The notes under the pieces were generated by a model. It did no database searches and was not told where the DNA came from. It worked only from the letters and a program-made list of their open reading frames with translations. Position numbers and translations under genes: made by a program. From F23-D06 sp963603365 (GTDB taxonomy: Bacteria > Bacteroidota > Bacteroidia > Bacteroidales > WCHB1-69), in the NCBI GenBank assembly GCA_963603365.1, contig CAVCMI010000022.1, positions 46,901 to 110,900 of the forward strand: DNA of 64,000 bases, in the 5' to 3' direction. Of this stretch, positions 16,673-25,129 are shown one piece after another (the first letter of the stretch is position 1; each line of letters begins with the position of its first letter).

Positions 16673-18190
16673 TTAAATGTTGACGGCGTCCACGGCGCGC
16701 ACTATGCGGCGGTGTATCTCGTCGATGCCGATGAGACCGATGACGGTGAAGAGTTCAGGTCCTTTTGCCGCGCCTACGATGGCGATGCGCAGACTGTTCA
16801 GAACTTGTCCCATGTTGAGTTCGTTGTCGTGAATGTACTGCATGACGGATTCGGTGGCAGCATCTTTGTCGAACGGAACAATGCCGCACAATATGCGGTC
16901 TATTTCGAGCAGCCTGGCACCGGTGCCCTCTTTCCAGCGTTTTTTCAGCGACTGAGGGTCATATTCCGTTGGGGCGACGAAGAAATAATGGGCCTGTTCC
17001 CAGAAGTCGCCCACAAAGTTGAGCCTGTCTTTGATCAGTTCAATGACTTTCTTGGCGTATCCGTCATCACTGGATATGCCTTTCTCGTTCAAGGTTTTCT
17101 CAAAATAGGGGTAGAGTTCGTCTGCGTTTTTGCTGAGGATGTATTCGTGGTTGAACCATTTGGCTTTGTCGAGAGAGAACTTGGCGCCCGATTTGCTGAT
17201 TTTGTCGAGCGAGAAGAGCTGTATCAGTTCCGACAGCGACATCAGTTCCTGTTCGGTGCCGGGGTTCCAGCCGAGGAGCGCCAGCATGTTGATGACGGCT
17301 TCGGGCAGATAGCCGGATTCGCGGTAGCCGGAGGAAATCTCGCCGGACTTCGGGTCGCGCCACTGAAGCGGGAATACGGGGAAGCCGAGGCGGTCGCCGT
17401 CGCGCTTGCTGAGCTTGCCGTTGCCGTCGGGCTTGAGCAGGAGAGGAAGGTGGGCAAACTGCGGAGCCTCCCATCCGAAAGCCTTGTATAGCATTATGTG
17501 CAGCGGTGCAGAGGGCAGCCACTCCTCACCGCGGATGACGTGCGTGATTTTCATGAGATGGTCGTCCACAATGTTGGCCAAATGATAGGTAGGCATGCCA
17601 TCAGACTTGTAAAGTACCTTGTCGTCGAGGAGGTTGGAGTTGACGGTCACCTCGCCCCTTATCAGGTCGTGTACGTAGATGTCGGTGTCGGAAGGGTATT
17701 TGAAACGTACAACATAGTGTTCGCCCGAGTTCAGTCTCCGCGCTGTTTCCTCTTTTGAAAGCGTAAGCGAGTTTTCCATGCCCATTCGGGTGGAAGCATC
17801 GTACTGGAATGACTTTTTCTGGCTTTCTGCCTCTTTGCGCCGTGCGTCCAGCTGGTCGGGAGTGTCAAAAGCGTAATAGGCCCAGCCGTCATGCACTAAC
17901 TGGTCTGCATAGGGCTTGTAAAGAGCCTTGCGCTCCGATTGCTTGTAGGGGCCGCAATTGCCGCGCCCGGTGCCGATGCCCTCGTCAAATTCAATTCCTA
18001 ACCATTTGAAAGCCTCAATGATATACTCTTCAGCCCCTTCAACGAACCTCGTCTGGTCCGTGTCTTCGATCCTCAACAAAAAGGTGCCGCCGTTTTTCTT
18101 TGCAAAAAGATAATTGTACAATGCTGTACGCACGCCCCCGATGTGCAAGGGTCCCGTGGGACTGGGGGCAAATCTTACTCGTGGTTTCAT
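16673..18190 (-). CDS. gltX: Glutamyl-tRNA synthetase
   Basis: Charges tRNA-Glu with glutamate. The 505-residue class I synthetase has the HIGH-type motif (PSPTGPLHIGGVRTALYNY at residues 9-27) and the KMSKS-type KLSKRDGDRLG near residue 258; the anticodon-binding helical domain follows. Whether it also charges tRNA-Gln cannot be decided without searching for gatCAB or glnS elsewhere. First gene of gltX-tex-ligA, with its own promoter box 30 bp upstream. Confidence 0.96.
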   Translation of the reverse strand: MKPRVRFAPSPTGPLHIGGVRTALYNYLFAKKNGGTFLLRIEDTDQTRFVEGAEEYIIEAFKWLGIEFDEGIGTGRGNCGPYKQSERKALYKPYADQLVHDGWAYYAFDTPDQLDARRKEAESQKKSFQYDASTRMGMENSLTLSKEETARRLNSGEHYVVRFKYPSDTDIYVHDLIRGEVTVNSNLLDDKVLYKSDGMPTYHLANIVDDHLMKITHVIRGEEWLPSAPLHIMLYKAFGWEAPQFAHLPLLLKPDGNGKLSKRDGDRLGFPVFPLQWRDPKSGEISSGYRESGYLPEAVINMLALLGWNPGTEQELMSLSELIQLFSLDKISKSGAKFSLDKAKWFNHEYILSKNADELYPYFEKTLNEKGISSDDGYAKKVIELIKDRLNFVGDFWEQAHYFFVAPTEYDPQSLKKRWKEGTGARLLEIDRILCGIVPFDKDAATESVMQYIHDNELNMGQVLNSLRIAIVGAAKGPELFTVIGLIGIDEIHRRIVRAVDAVNI

Positions 18191-18219
18191 TTTATATTGT
18201 GTCTTTTTTTTCAGGGATG

Positions 18220-18227
18220 CAAAAATA
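18220..18227 (-). promoter_or_regulatory. Promoter -7 box of gltX-tex-ligA
   Basis: TATTTTTG, a TAnnTTTG match 29 bp upstream of the gltX ATG. Confidence 0.7.
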
Positions 18228-18307
18228 ACAATTACTTTGATATGCTAAAGAGAACGTCACTGCAAAGACAGCCGTGAATGCAGGCTCTCTTCACTTGCAA
18301 AAAAGCG

Positions 18308-18315
18308 TACTTTTG
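18308..18315 (+). promoter_or_regulatory. Promoter -7 box of the yitT-like gene
   Basis: TACTTTTG followed by GCGCC, 56 bp upstream of the ATG at 18372. Confidence 0.65.
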
Positions 18316-18371
18316 CGCCTTGTTTCAAAAAACAGGATTGTATTCTATATCTAATTATAAAACAGTATTTT

Positions 18372-19316
18372 ATGAAAAATATACTATCTATTCTAAAGAC
18401 TAAGAAATTCTGGATTGAACTCCTTATCATGACAGTGGGGATGATGATAACGGCCTGCGCTGTCTATTATTTTCTCGTCCCCAGCAAACTCATCATCGGA
18501 ACTATCTCGGGTTTGTCTATTGTGATCAGCGGCATTGCCGACAGCGCTTTCCATGTCAATCTCCCTGTTTCGGTGGTCATTTTAGTGGTGAATGCCATTT
18601 TGCTGGTGCTTGCCTATTTTCTCATCGGCAAAGAGTTCGGCATCAAGACGGTATACACGGCCTTGATATTAGGACCGCTCACCGGTCTGCTGGAACGGTT
18701 CTTCCCGTATCAGAATTTCATCAGTCCTGATGCCGCATATCCCTCTGTGATGGGCGACATCTGGTTTGACCTCTGCTGTTTTGTGCTGCTGCTCAGTGCG
18801 GCACAGGCAGTCCTGTTCTCCATCAACGCTTCTACTGGCGGCCTTGACATTCTGGCGAAGATTGTGAACAAGTACTTGCATTTCGACATTGGAAAGTCGG
18901 TGAGCGTGGCCGGTGCCGTCATCTGCTGCACGGCGTTTGCCATCAACCCTTTCCAAATGGTTGTCATTGGTCTTATCGGCACCTGGATCAACGGTTTGGT
19001 GGTGGACTATTTCACGGCGGCACTCAACAACCGCAAGCGTGTGTGCGTGGTTTCAAAAGAATATGACCGCATACGCCGTTATATTATCGATGATTTGGTT
19101 AGAGGCTGTACGCTGTATGAGGTTATCGGCGGCTATACGAACGAAAAATCCATTGAACTGGAAGCCCTGCTTACAAAAGATGAGTTTTCAAAGTTGATGG
19201 AATTTGTGAGCAAGAACGAGATACACGCTTTTATCACGGCAGGTAATGTGAGCGAGGTTTACGGTTTGTGGTTCAAGGACAAAAAGCGGGTGAAACATAG
19301 TGTGGAAAGGCGGTAG
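18372..19316 (+). CDS. YitT-family membrane protein (DUF161/DUF2179)
   Basis: A 314-residue inner-membrane protein with about five to six hydrophobic segments in the first 210 residues, including GTISGLSIVISGIA and FSINASTGGLDILAKIVNKY, typical of the YitT (DUF161) family. The soluble C-terminal part (about 220-300, KRVCVVSKEYDRIRRYIIDDLVRGCTLYEVIGGYT) is the DUF2179 domain. Transport is suspected for the family but no substrate is established. It stands alone with its own promoter and converges on the serine dehydratase gene. Confidence 0.9.
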   Translation: MKNILSILKTKKFWIELLIMTVGMMITACAVYYFLVPSKLIIGTISGLSIVISGIADSAFHVNLPVSVVILVVNAILLVLAYFLIGKEFGIKTVYTALILGPLTGLLERFFPYQNFISPDAAYPSVMGDIWFDLCCFVLLLSAAQAVLFSINASTGGLDILAKIVNKYLHFDIGKSVSVAGAVICCTAFAINPFQMVVIGLIGTWINGLVVDYFTAALNNRKRVCVVSKEYDRIRRYIIDDLVRGCTLYEVIGGYTNEKSIELEALLTKDEFSKLMEFVSKNEIHAFITAGNVSEVYGLWFKDKKRVKHSVERR

Positions 19317-19340
19317 TCCGCACTTTCCCATCTGTTTTCT

Positions 19341-20540
19341 TCAGTCTTCGCGGTCCACGAGTGCGAGTCCCCCTGCCGATGTTTCTTTGTAGAGGCTGGG
19401 CAGGTCTTTGCCGGTAAGGTTCATGGTTTTCACCACCTTGTCGAAGCTGATGATGTGTTTGCCGTCAGAAAGCATCGAGAACAGGTTGGCGTCAAGGGCG
19501 CGGAGAGCGGCGAACGAGTTGCGTTCGATGCAGGGTATCTGCACCAGTCCGCACACAGGGTCGCAGGTGAGTCCGAGGTGGTGCTCGAGTCCCATTTCTG
19601 CTGCGTATTCTATTTGCCGCGGTGTCCCTCCGAAGAGCTGGTTGGCGGCGGCAGCAGCCATAGAGCAGGCAGAGCCTATCTCGCCCTGACAGCCCACTTC
19701 AGCGCCCGAGATGGATGCGTTGGTCTTGATGACGTTTCCGAAAAGAGCGGCGGTGGCCATGGCCTTGAGGATGGCCTTGTCGGAATACTCGTGGTTGTGT
19801 TTCAGATGATAGAGCACGGCGGGCAACACCCCGGACGACCCGCAGGTCGGCGCCGTCACAATAACACCTCCCGAGGCGTTCTCTTCGGAGGTGGCGAGTG
19901 CGTATGCTGACACTAAGCAGCGCCCTTGCAGCGAGGGCTTGTAACTGCGTGCTTTCACATAGTATGAGGGGGCTTTGCGCTGCAAGTGAAGACCGCCAGG
20001 GATGGCACGGTCGTCTTGCAGTCCGCGCTCAATGGTTGCTTGCATGACAATCCAACGCTCCTGCAGATAGTCCCAAAGCCCCTGACCTTCATGCTTTTCG
20101 GCATACTCCCAAAATGTCATGCCCTCCTGTTCGATGTATTTCAAGATCTCGGCGATGGTGTTGTGCTCATATATTTTGTTCACCGATGGTTCCGCAGACC
20201 CGTCAGCAAGTGCGCCGCCGCCGATGCTATAGACAGTCCATGAGTCCAGCAGGCTGCCGTCTGCCCCGAAAGCCTCATAAAACATGGCGTTTGTGTGGAA
20301 CTCGTGCACAATCTCGGGCTTCCAGACAAAAGTAACGGGCACGGGAGCGAGCGCCTCAGCGATGGTTTTGTCCGTGAGGTGTCCCTTGCCGGTGGCGGCA
20401 AGGCTGCCGAAGAGGGTTACCCGATAACATTGCGCCGACGGGGTGCGCTGCCGGAACTGTTCCGCAGCCAGATGCGGTCCCATAGTATGGCTGCTCGAAG
20501 GTCCATGGCCTATGCGGTATATGCTTTTGATGGATTCCAT
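19341..20540 (-). CDS. sdaA: L-serine ammonia-lyase (iron-sulfur type)
   Basis: Deaminates L-serine to pyruvate and ammonia using a [4Fe-4S] cluster. The 399-residue single-chain enzyme combines beta and alpha domains: RIGHGPSSSHTMGP at residues 8-21 at the N-terminus, then PTCGSSGVLPAV, GAEVGCQGEIGSACSMAAAA and TCDPVCGLVQIPCIERN, which supply the cluster cysteines. The open frame extends to 20882, through low-complexity basic sequence unrelated to the family and across the flavodoxin promoter region; the ATG at 20540 (MESIKSIYRIG) is the natural start. Fits amino-acid fermentation, together with the peptidases in this window. Confidence 0.95.
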   Translation of the reverse strand: MESIKSIYRIGHGPSSSHTMGPHLAAEQFRQRTPSAQCYRVTLFGSLAATGKGHLTDKTIAEALAPVPVTFVWKPEIVHEFHTNAMFYEAFGADGSLLDSWTVYSIGGGALADGSAEPSVNKIYEHNTIAEILKYIEQEGMTFWEYAEKHEGQGLWDYLQERWIVMQATIERGLQDDRAIPGGLHLQRKAPSYYVKARSYKPSLQGRCLVSAYALATSEENASGGVIVTAPTCGSSGVLPAVLYHLKHNHEYSDKAILKAMATAALFGNVIKTNASISGAEVGCQGEIGSACSMAAAAANQLFGGTPRQIEYAAEMGLEHHLGLTCDPVCGLVQIPCIERNSFAALRALDANLFSMLSDGKHIISFDKVVKTMNLTGKDLPSLYKETSAGGLALVDRED

Positions 20541-20742
20541 AATCAGTCGTTTTTGCCAAAGAGGATGTAACGATTCGGATACGCATTTATTGCGGCACCG
20601 CCGTCTTTTTGAGTGCTGCTTCCCCGCCGTCTTGAGCATGTTCGTTTGACTGTTTCGTTTTATCTTTCGAGGAGGAGGCAGACAAGTGGAACGGAAATGT
20701 ATGATCCTATTATGGTTTATAATCCCATGAGATTTGTTGTAC

Positions 20743-20750
20743 AATCTTTG
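20743..20750 (+). promoter_or_regulatory. Possible -7 box of the flavodoxin gene
   Basis: AATCTTTG, one mismatch from TAnnTTTG, 43 bp before the ATG at 20794. Weak. Confidence 0.4.
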
Positions 20751-20793
20751 TCGCAATTTTGCGTTATAAGCCTTAAATTCAAAAAACTCAAGT

Positions 20794-21624
20794 ATGAAGA
20801 AATCATTGATTTTTGTCTGTGCCGTTGCGATGTTCTCCGCCTGTGGGTCGCACAAGAAAGGCACAGGGCCGCAAACCGGCACTAAGTCGCTGGTGCTCTA
20901 TTATTCGCAGACGGGCACAACGAAGAAAGTGGCCGATCTTATCAGCCAGAAAACAGGCGCGGACATCGAGGCCATAGACGCCGTCAATCCGTACAACGGC
21001 GATTACGATCAGACCATTGCCCGCGGAAGGCAGGAGATAGAGGACAACATCTTGCCAGACATCAATCCGTTGCAAAGCCGCATTGAGGATTATGACACGG
21101 TATATCTTGGCTTCCCCGTATGGTTTGGCACGTATGCTCCGCCGATGGGAAGGCTGATTAAGGATACTGACTTTTCCGGCAAGGTTCTGATTCCTTTCTG
21201 CACGTTTGGCAGTGGCGGTCTGGAGTCGAGCGTTGCCAACCTTAAAGCAGCACAGACCAACAGCACCGTACTTGAAGGCTTTGGCATCCGTGCAGCCCGT
21301 GTGGATGCTGCCTCAGCCGAACTGGACCAGTTCCTGATGCGGCTCGGCATCATGCCAGGAGCCGCCGCACCACTGCCTCAATATGGCACGCCCGCTCCCG
21401 TGACGGCCGAGGAAAAAATGCTGTTTGACGAGGCTTGCGGCGACTATCCTATGCCGCTGGGCACCCCCGTGAACGTCGCTAAAGCCGATGGTCAGGAATG
21501 CTCTTACTATTGCTTTACAACCGAAAGCAACAGACCCGACGGCGAAAGCATGACTTTTAAGATTTATGTGGTGAAACCCGCCGCCGACGGAAGCAAGGCT
21601 GAATTTACAAAGGTGGTGCGGTAG
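20794..21624 (+). CDS. Flavodoxin-fold lipoprotein
   Basis: A 276-residue protein whose signal peptide ends in lipobox FSAC (Cys17), so it is predicted to be membrane anchored outside the cytoplasm. The flavodoxin fold starts with LVLYYSQTGTTKKVADLI (residues about 33-50; FMN phosphate loop) and continues with GFPVWFGTYAPPMGRLI and the CTFGSGGLESS loop, all FMN-contact regions. A C-terminal extension (about 210-276) of unknown role follows. A flavodoxin in the periplasm needs an export-compatible redox partner, which is not identified. It converges on the riboflavin kinase gene, whose product makes FMN. Confidence 0.85.
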   Translation: MKKSLIFVCAVAMFSACGSHKKGTGPQTGTKSLVLYYSQTGTTKKVADLISQKTGADIEAIDAVNPYNGDYDQTIARGRQEIEDNILPDINPLQSRIEDYDTVYLGFPVWFGTYAPPMGRLIKDTDFSGKVLIPFCTFGSGGLESSVANLKAAQTNSTVLEGFGIRAARVDAASAELDQFLMRLGIMPGAAAPLPQYGTPAPVTAEEKMLFDEACGDYPMPLGTPVNVAKADGQECSYYCFTTESNRPDGESMTFKIYVVKPAADGSKAEFTKVVR

Positions 21625-21656
21625 CATTTCCTCATTGCTGTATGTAAAACACCGGA

Positions 21657-21701
21657 AACCCCGTCAGTGCTTCTCAAATGGCGTTGACGGGGTTGGTTTT
21701 T
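21657..21701 (+). terminator. Intrinsic terminator of the flavodoxin gene
   Basis: Ten-bp perfect stem AACCCCGTCA/TGACGGGGTT with an 18-nt loop followed by GGTTTTTC, 32 bp after the stop. It may also stop readthrough from the convergent sufB unit. Confidence 0.8.
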
Positions 21702-21713
21702 CTCACCTGTCGG

Positions 21714-22118
21714 TCAATCGATTTGGTCAAGTGCAGTCGGTTTCATGTCTGTCTGCCGGAAAAACTGCTTCACAGCTTCGCGGTCTTTCACCATTTGTCT
21801 GATCAGTTCATCTGTGCCGGAGAACTGTCTCTCGTCGCGGATTTTGCAGGCAATGCAGAACGAGACGTTTTTCCCGTAAATGTCTTGTCTGAAGTCGAAG
21901 ATGTTGATTTCGATGGACTGTGCGGTCAAATGCAGGGTAGGTCGGCTGCCAACATAGAGCATGCCGTAGTAGGTTGTGTCTTCGATGCGTACCTTAACGG
22001 CGAACACGCCTTTGTCGAGGCTCACTTCGTCTGTCGTTTGCAGGTTTGCCGTAGGGAAACCGAACAAATGCCCGTTGTGCAGGCCGTGAATGACGGTGCC
22101 GTTTATCCAGCCGCCCAT
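21714..22118 (-). CDS. Stand-alone riboflavin kinase domain
   Basis: A 134-residue protein corresponding to the C-terminal riboflavin kinase domain of RibF, which phosphorylates riboflavin to FMN. It begins GTVIHGLHNGHLFGFPTANL, matching the family G.V..G...GR..GFPTAN signature (the PTAN Thr/Asn bind MgATP), and contains the later YGMLYVGSRPT and IFDFRQDIYG segments. The FAD-synthetase half of bacterial RibF is absent; sufB lies directly upstream (1 bp between stop and start). A separate full-length RibF may exist elsewhere. FMN supply for the neighbouring flavodoxin is an inference. Confidence 0.85.
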   Translation of the reverse strand: MGGWINGTVIHGLHNGHLFGFPTANLQTTDEVSLDKGVFAVKVRIEDTTYYGMLYVGSRPTLHLTAQSIEINIFDFRQDIYGKNVSFCIACKIRDERQFSGTDELIRQMVKDREAVKQFFRQTDMKPTALDQID

Positions 22119-22119
22119 T

Positions 22120-23571
22120 TTATCCGATGCTTCCCGCCAGACTGATGCTCAGAAGCTTTTGAGCTTCAACAGCAAACTCCATTGGAAGTTTGCCTAACAC
22201 GTCTTTGGCGTACCCGTTTACAATCAGTCTGATGGCGTTCTCCTTGTCGATGCCGCGTTGCTGGCAGTAGAAGAGTTGGTCTTCCGATATTTTGGAGGTG
22301 GTGGCCTCATGTTCCACGACAGACGAGGGGTTTGCGCATTTGATGTCGGGCCAGGTGTGCGCCCCGCAGGCGTCGCCCATAAGAAGAGAGTCGCACTGTG
22401 AGAAGTTCCGCGCGTTTTCGGCGTTTTTGGCCACTTTCACAAGGCCGCGGTAGCTGTTCTGGCTTTTGCCTGCCGAGATGCCCTTTGACACAATTAAACT
22501 TCGGGTGTTGCGTCCAAGGTGAATCATTTTGGTGCCGGTGTCAGCCTGTTGGAAGTTGTTGGTCACCGCTACGGAAAAGAATTCGCCCACCGAATTGTCG
22601 CCTAACAGCACGCATCCGGGGTATTTCCACGTTATGGCAGAGCCGGTTTCCACTTGTGTCCAGGATATTTTGGAGTTGGCGCCTTTGCACAGACCGCGTT
22701 TCGTGACCAAATTATATATGCCGCCGTTCCCGTTTTTGTCGCCCGGGTACCAATTCTGTACGGTAGAGTATTTGATTTCAGCGTCTTTCAGTGCCACCAG
22801 CTCCACAACGGCAGCGTGCAGTTGGTTCTCGTCACGTTGCGGTGCGGTGCAGCCCTCCATATAGCTGACGTAAGCCCCCTCGTCGGCAATGAGCAGCGTG
22901 CGCTCAAATTGTCCCGTGCCGGCTGCATTGATCCTGAAGTAAGTTGAGAGTTCTATCGGGCAGCGCACGCCTTTGGGAATGTAACAGAATGAACCTTCGC
23001 TGAACACGGCGGAGTTGAGGGCGGCATAGAAGTTGTCGGTGTAGGGTACCACGGAACCTAAATATTGCTTTACCAGTTCAGGATATTGCCGGATGGCTTC
23101 GCCAAAAGAGCAGAAAATGATGCCTTGCTTCTTCAAGGTTTCAGAAAAGGTGGTTTTCACAGAAACGGAGTCCATGACAGCATCCACCGCTACTCCTGCC
23201 AGTATTTTCTGTTCTTGGAGGTTGATGCCCAGTTTGTTGAACGTGTCCACCAATTCGGGGTCAGCCTCGTCGAGGCTGCTAAGTTGTTTTTTCTTCTTCG
23301 GAATGGCAAGATAGGTGATGTCTTGGTAGTCAGGACGTTTGAAGTCGAGATGCCCCCATTTGGGCTCTTTCATGGTTGTCCAGTGCCGATATGCTTTCAG
23401 CCGGAATTCGAGCAGCCATTCGGGCTCTTCCTTTCGGGCCGAGATCATACGGATGACTTGCTCGTTGAGGCCTTTGGGGAAATCCTCGATGTCGATGTCG
23501 GAAACGAATCCGTATTTGTATTCGTTGGAGGTTATCTCGTTGATGATACTTTGGTCGTTCTCTTCTTTCAT
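22120..23571 (-). CDS. sufB: Fe-S cluster assembly scaffold SufB
   Basis: Scaffold subunit of the SUF iron-sulfur assembly complex (SufBCD). The 483 residues show the SufB pattern: EPEWLLEFRLKAYRHW near residue 49, GVRCPIELSTYFRINA, the EGCTAPQR turn, and DACGAHTWPDIKC..PSSVVEHEATTSKI near residues 400-430 with the conserved cluster/assembly residues. SufC, SufD and SufS, normally adjacent in Bacteroidota, are not encoded here or elsewhere in the window: trxB precedes (37 bp) and riboflavin kinase follows. Confidence 0.95.
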   Translation of the reverse strand: MKEENDQSIINEITSNEYKYGFVSDIDIEDFPKGLNEQVIRMISARKEEPEWLLEFRLKAYRHWTTMKEPKWGHLDFKRPDYQDITYLAIPKKKKQLSSLDEADPELVDTFNKLGINLQEQKILAGVAVDAVMDSVSVKTTFSETLKKQGIIFCSFGEAIRQYPELVKQYLGSVVPYTDNFYAALNSAVFSEGSFCYIPKGVRCPIELSTYFRINAAGTGQFERTLLIADEGAYVSYMEGCTAPQRDENQLHAAVVELVALKDAEIKYSTVQNWYPGDKNGNGGIYNLVTKRGLCKGANSKISWTQVETGSAITWKYPGCVLLGDNSVGEFFSVAVTNNFQQADTGTKMIHLGRNTRSLIVSKGISAGKSQNSYRGLVKVAKNAENARNFSQCDSLLMGDACGAHTWPDIKCANPSSVVEHEATTSKISEDQLFYCQQRGIDKENAIRLIVNGYAKDVLGKLPMEFAVEAQKLLSISLAGSIG

Positions 23572-23608
23572 TGTTGTTGTGGTGGTGAAGGGTATTTCTG
23601 GACGGTGC

Positions 23609-24553
23609 TCATTCGTGTTCCATCAAAAAACGGGCGACTTCCATGCCGGCTACGGCGCCGGAAGCCGCGGCTACAATGGCTTGGCGGTAAACGGGGTCTT
23701 GTACGTCTCCGGCTGCCCAAACGCCTTCGATGGCGGTGCGGCATGTGCCGGGTTCGGTGACAATGTATCCTTGGTTGTCAAGTTCGAGTTTCCCTGCGAC
23801 AAGGTCGGTGACGGGTGTTACGCCGATGGCTTCAAACACGCCGTCCACCGCAAGGGTGGTCTCATCCTCCGTCACTTTGTTTTTGATGCGCAGCCCGGTC
23901 ACTTTCTTGATGAACCCTTTCCTTTCTCCGGTGATTTCAAGGGGAAGCGAGTTCCAGCAGACTTCGATGTTCGGGGCGGCAAATACCTGTTTCTGCAGGG
24001 CCACGGTGCCGCGGAACTGGTCGCGGCGATGCACGATATAGACTTTGGTGCAAAGTTTAGACAGGTAGAGTGCGTCTTCAAGGGCAGTGTCGCCGCCGCC
24101 GATGACCACTGTGGTCTTGTTCCTGAAGAAGTTCCCGTCGCAGGTGGCGCAAGCTGAAACGCCGAAGCCGCGGTATTCCTGCTCTCCGGGCAGGTTGAGC
24201 CAGCGTGCTTGCGCACCGGTGGCGATGATGACGGTGTCGGCTATGATCTCCTGTCCGTCGTTCAGCATACAGCGGAACGGGCGTGCGGAGAAGTCGATGC
24301 CGGTGATGAAGCCCGGAAGCATGCGCGTGCCTGTGCGGAGCGCCTGGTTGCGGATATCGTCCATAATGACCGCGCCGGAAGCCGTTTCCGGGTATCCTGG
24401 AAAATTCTCCACTTCGGGGGTGATGGTTAACTGTCCGCCCGGCTGAACGCCTTCGATCAGCAACGGTTTGAGGTCGGCACGTGAGGTGTAAATTCCGGCG
24501 GTGTAACCGGCAGGACCTGAGCCTATGATGAGGCATCTGACATGTTCTGACAT
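23609..24553 (-). CDS. trxB: Thioredoxin-disulfide reductase
   Basis: NADPH-dependent flavoenzyme reducing thioredoxin. The 314 residues show the FAD-binding GSGPAGYTAGIY at 11-22, the redox-active CATC at 135-138, the NADPH-binding GGGDTALEDALYL near 153, and the C-terminal GVWAAGDVQDPVYRQAIVAAASG FAD motif. Standard length. It heads a unit with sufB and riboflavin kinase and has its own promoter box. Confidence 0.97.
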   Translation of the reverse strand: MSEHVRCLIIGSGPAGYTAGIYTSRADLKPLLIEGVQPGGQLTITPEVENFPGYPETASGAVIMDDIRNQALRTGTRMLPGFITGIDFSARPFRCMLNDGQEIIADTVIIATGAQARWLNLPGEQEYRGFGVSACATCDGNFFRNKTTVVIGGGDTALEDALYLSKLCTKVYIVHRRDQFRGTVALQKQVFAAPNIEVCWNSLPLEITGERKGFIKKVTGLRIKNKVTEDETTLAVDGVFEAIGVTPVTDLVAGKLELDNQGYIVTEPGTCRTAIEGVWAAGDVQDPVYRQAIVAAASGAVAGMEVARFLMEHE

Positions 24554-24585
24554 AATGTTATGGTCTGTTTTTTTTTATCGGATTG

Positions 24586-24593
24586 CAAAAATA
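24586..24593 (-). promoter_or_regulatory. Promoter -7 box of trxB-sufB-riboflavin kinase
   Basis: TATTTTTG 32 bp upstream of the trxB ATG; TAnnTTTG match. Confidence 0.7.
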
Positions 24594-24636
24594 ATCATTT
24601 TATCTGTTGTCGCGGAAAGCGAATTGACGGCCGCGC

Positions 24637-25110
24637 CTAATAACTTGAACGGGAGTTCATGACGATCCGCCACTCGTTGTTCTGTTCGTCGGTGTATTCG
24701 AAAATCAGCTCCCGCCGCGAAAGTTTCTTGACAGAGGCTTTGTAACTGTATTTCTTTCCCAAGATGGTGAACTGCATAACCAAGTCGCAGTAGTTGTTTT
24801 CGAAATGCCAGTTCCCGTAAGTGGATTTCCGGTATTCGCTGTTGTGGTAGGCCATCACTTGAAGGATGTAGTCGGCATAGATGTAGTAATAGGTGCCGGG
24901 GTTGTTTGCCAGACAACCTGTCTCGCTGACGGCTGTGCTTGCGATGGAGTCTATCTGTGTGCCGTTGAGGTAGGTGTGCGTGATTTGCCAGAAGCCGACA
25001 ATGCGGTATTCGGGGTTGTGGAAACTAAGTCCGGGACCTTCGGGATAACGGCATCCCGCCAAAACGAAAAGTGCAAAGAATACGGCGAATAAGGTTCTGA
25101 ATTGTTTCAT
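24637..25110 (-). CDS. Hypothetical lipoprotein, lipocalin-like
   Basis: A 157-residue protein with a signal peptide ending in lipobox LAGC (Cys20). The rest has alternating hydrophobic/polar beta-strand character and begins VGFWQITHTYLNG, the type of start seen in lipocalin-like proteins of Bacteroidota that open with a GxW strand. I do not recognise a precise family, and the function is unknown. It lies 19 bp downstream of the sirtuin gene and is probably cotranscribed with it. Confidence 0.7.
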   Translation of the reverse strand: MKQFRTLFAVFFALFVLAGCRYPEGPGLSFHNPEYRIVGFWQITHTYLNGTQIDSIASTAVSETGCLANNPGTYYYIYADYILQVMAYHNSEYRKSTYGNWHFENNYCDLVMQFTILGKKYSYKASVKKLSRRELIFEYTDEQNNEWRIVMNSRSSY

Positions 25111-25129
25111 CGGGTTAAGGTTCTTGAGG

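Noticed and set aside
20541..20882. N-terminal extension of the serine dehydratase frame (114 residues).
   Set aside because: The sequence is basic and low in complexity and extends into the flavodoxin gene. SdaA enzymes start at the MESIKSIYRIG equivalent.
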